Assembly: GCA_946482345.1 (NCBI GenBank)
Contig: CAMLRJ010000114.1
Location: forward strand, 1 to 8,680
Reading direction: 5' to 3'
DNA from: an uncultured Cellvibrio sp.
Lineage (GTDB): Bacteria > Pseudomonadota > Gammaproteobacteria > Pseudomonadales > Cellvibrionaceae
DNA: 8,680 nucleotides
Shown: positions 7,583-8,680 of the stretch, piece after piece
Layout of the letters: each line of letters starts with the position of its first letter
How positions within the stretch are numbered: position 1 is the first letter of the stretch
Notes under the pieces: generated by a model
Database searches by the model: none
Told to the model about the DNA's origin: nothing
Seen by the model: only the letters and a program-made list of their open reading frames with translations
Position numbers and translations under genes: made by a program

Positions 7583-8482
7583 ATGACTCATTTTTCTACT
7601 CTGGGCTTGATCGGCCATCTCAACAATGAACGAGCTGTTTATTCAATTAAACGTTTGATTCGATTCTTGCAAAAACAGCAGAAACATTTTGTGCTGGAAG
7701 CAGACACAGCAGAATTGATTGATGATAAAGCTCTGGTTCAGGCTGCGGAACAAATTGCTGAAATTGATACCTTGGGCCAGCTGTGTGATTTGGTTGTGGT
7801 GGTCGGCGGTGATGGCAGTTTGTTAAGAGCAGGGCGCGCTATGGCGCAGTATCAGGTGCCACTCCTGGGAATCAACCGTGGGCGCTTGGGATTTTTAACC
7901 GACATATTGCCTGATCATATTGAAAGCAAAGTGGAAGATGTTTTAAACGGAAAATATATTTCAGAAAAACGTTTTTTGCTGGACATGAATGTCATGCGCG
8001 GTGCTGACATTATTGCAACAGCATCGGCCATGAATGATGTAGTGCTGCATCCGGGTAAATTTGTACACATGCTGCAATTTGAAATTTATGTTGATGGTGA
8101 TTTCGTTACCAGTCAGCGCGCCGATGGTGTGATTGTATCAACACCAACAGGATCAACCGCTTATTCACTCAGTGGCGGCGGCCCGATTTTACATCCCAAA
8201 CTTGATGCTATTGCATTGGTGCCAATGAATCCCCATACACTCAGTAGCCGCCCAATGGTGGTTCCGGGTGGATCGGAAATTCGTGTGGTCGTAGGTGAAC
8301 ATTCACGCGCATTACCTATGGTGACTTGTGACGGCGCCACTCATGCAGAAGTACAAACGGGCGATGCAATAGTGATTAATAAAAAACCGCAATTGTTGGA
8401 ATTGTTTCACCCTGAAGATTACAATTTTTTTGAACGTTGTCGTTCCAAATTAGGTTGGGGCGGCCATCTGTTGGACAATTGA
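7583..8482 (+). CDS. nadK: NAD kinase (ATP-dependent)
   Basis: Cytoplasmic enzyme that phosphorylates NAD+ at the 2'-hydroxyl of its adenosine ribose to make NADP+; essential in most bacteria. From ATG 7583 the protein has 299 residues, close to the E. coli length of 292. Family motifs are in order: catalytic GGDGS at 75-79, LGINRGRLGFLTD at 95-107, NDVVLHPGKF at 151-160, STPTGSTAYSLSGGGP at 186-201 and PHTLSSRP at 217-224. The N-terminus THFSTLGLIGHLNNE matches typical NadK starts. The frame is open further upstream to a TTG at 7541, but those codons overlap the promoter-like TATTAT, and AAGAG at 7570-7574 is well placed for ATG 7583. The stop codon is two bases from the next gene's ATG, implying an operon with the yeaC-like gene. 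Confidence 0.97.
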   Translation: MTHFSTLGLIGHLNNERAVYSIKRLIRFLQKQQKHFVLEADTAELIDDKALVQAAEQIAEIDTLGQLCDLVVVVGGDGSLLRAGRAMAQYQVPLLGINRGRLGFLTDILPDHIESKVEDVLNGKYISEKRFLLDMNVMRGADIIATASAMNDVVLHPGKFVHMLQFEIYVDGDFVTSQRADGVIVSTPTGSTAYSLSGGGPILHPKLDAIALVPMNPHTLSSRPMVVPGGSEIRVVVGEHSRALPMVTCDGATHAEVQTGDAIVINKKPQLLELFHPEDYNFFERCRSKLGWGGHLLDN

Positions 8483-8484
8483 TT

Positions 8485-8680
8485 ATGACGAGCTTGCAAG
8501 AATTATTATCAAGTTTAACGCCGGAAATTTATCAAAATTTAAAGCGTGCTGTGGAATTGGGAAAATGGGCAGACGGTAATCGTTTGTCATCAGAGCAGCG
8601 GCAATTATGTATGCAAGCCATGATTGCTTATGAACACAAACATTTACCACCGGAACAGCACACAGGTTATATACCACCAG
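8485..8680 (+). CDS. yeaC: YeaC-like DUF1315 family protein, N-terminal part (runs off the right edge)
   Basis: The first 65 residues are visible, starting MTSLQELLSSLTPEIYQNLK. The family core is clear: LTPEIYQNLKRAVELGKWADG, then LSSEQRQLCMQAMIAYEHKH, equivalent to E. coli YeaC TPEVYQRL, AVELGKWPDG and LTEEQKENCLQ. DUF1315 proteins are about 90 residues, so roughly the last quarter is missing. The function is unknown in the family; the residues suggest a small helical cytoplasmic protein. ATG 8485 begins two bases after the nadK stop, with no strong Shine-Dalgarno (GGA at 8473-8475 is the nearest), so translation is probably coupled to nadK. The symbol follows the E. coli homologue. Confidence 0.87.
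   Translation, partial: MTSLQELLSSLTPEIYQNLKRAVELGKWADGNRLSSEQRQLCMQAMIAYEHKHLPPEQHTGYIPP

Noticed and set aside
8483..8677. Minus-strand open frame of 64 codons at the right edge
   Set aside because: The plus strand encodes the conserved DUF1315 sequence directly coupled to nadK; the reverse frame is a shadow.

Overview
The window reads as ordinary chromosomal DNA from a gammaproteobacterium. FadB and FadA are of the gamma-proteobacterial two-gene type, the malic enzyme is close to E. coli MaeA, and NadK, YjbR/MmcQ and YeaC (DUF1315) family members are present. Moderate base composition and overall gene flavour suggest a Cellvibrio/Saccharophagus-like or pseudomonad-related lineage, but that placement is inference. 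I see no insertion sequence, phage gene, CRISPR array, tRNA or rRNA, and no sign of recent transfer.

Layout: the 5' end of valS (valyl-tRNA synthetase) runs leftwards off the edge (612-1, minus). A 129-bp divergent region separates it from maeA (NAD-dependent malic enzyme, plus). After a 262-bp gap come a YjbR/MmcQ-family gene and an XRE-cupin regulator, each with its own promoter-like element. Next is fadB-fadA, the fatty-acid beta-oxidation complex, starting 47 bp after the regulator. Then come a small, very acidic protein of unknown function, a 161-bp regulatory-looking gap, nadK (NAD kinase), and the start of a yeaC/DUF1315 gene running off the right edge.

Metabolically, FadBA turns acyl-CoA into acetyl-CoA with NADH production. 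MaeA draws malate into pyruvate with NADH, and NadK sets the NAD/NADP balance. The window is therefore mostly redox and carbon housekeeping. The XRE-cupin gene is well placed to control yjbR, itself and perhaps fadBA, but nothing in the sequence proves this.

I did not find a clearly new biological system. The most worthwhile observations are in non-coding DNA: three tandem 14-bp near-palindromic repeats before nadK; a shared TCATCGATCA element at the predicted transcription starts of yjbR and the XRE gene; clustered AACCAA repeats and overlapping inverted repeats just before fadB; a 13-bp stem spanning the start region of the small acidic gene; and overlapping opposite-strand -10 boxes between valS and maeA. 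The XRE regulator's cupin domain also seems to have lost its metal ligands.
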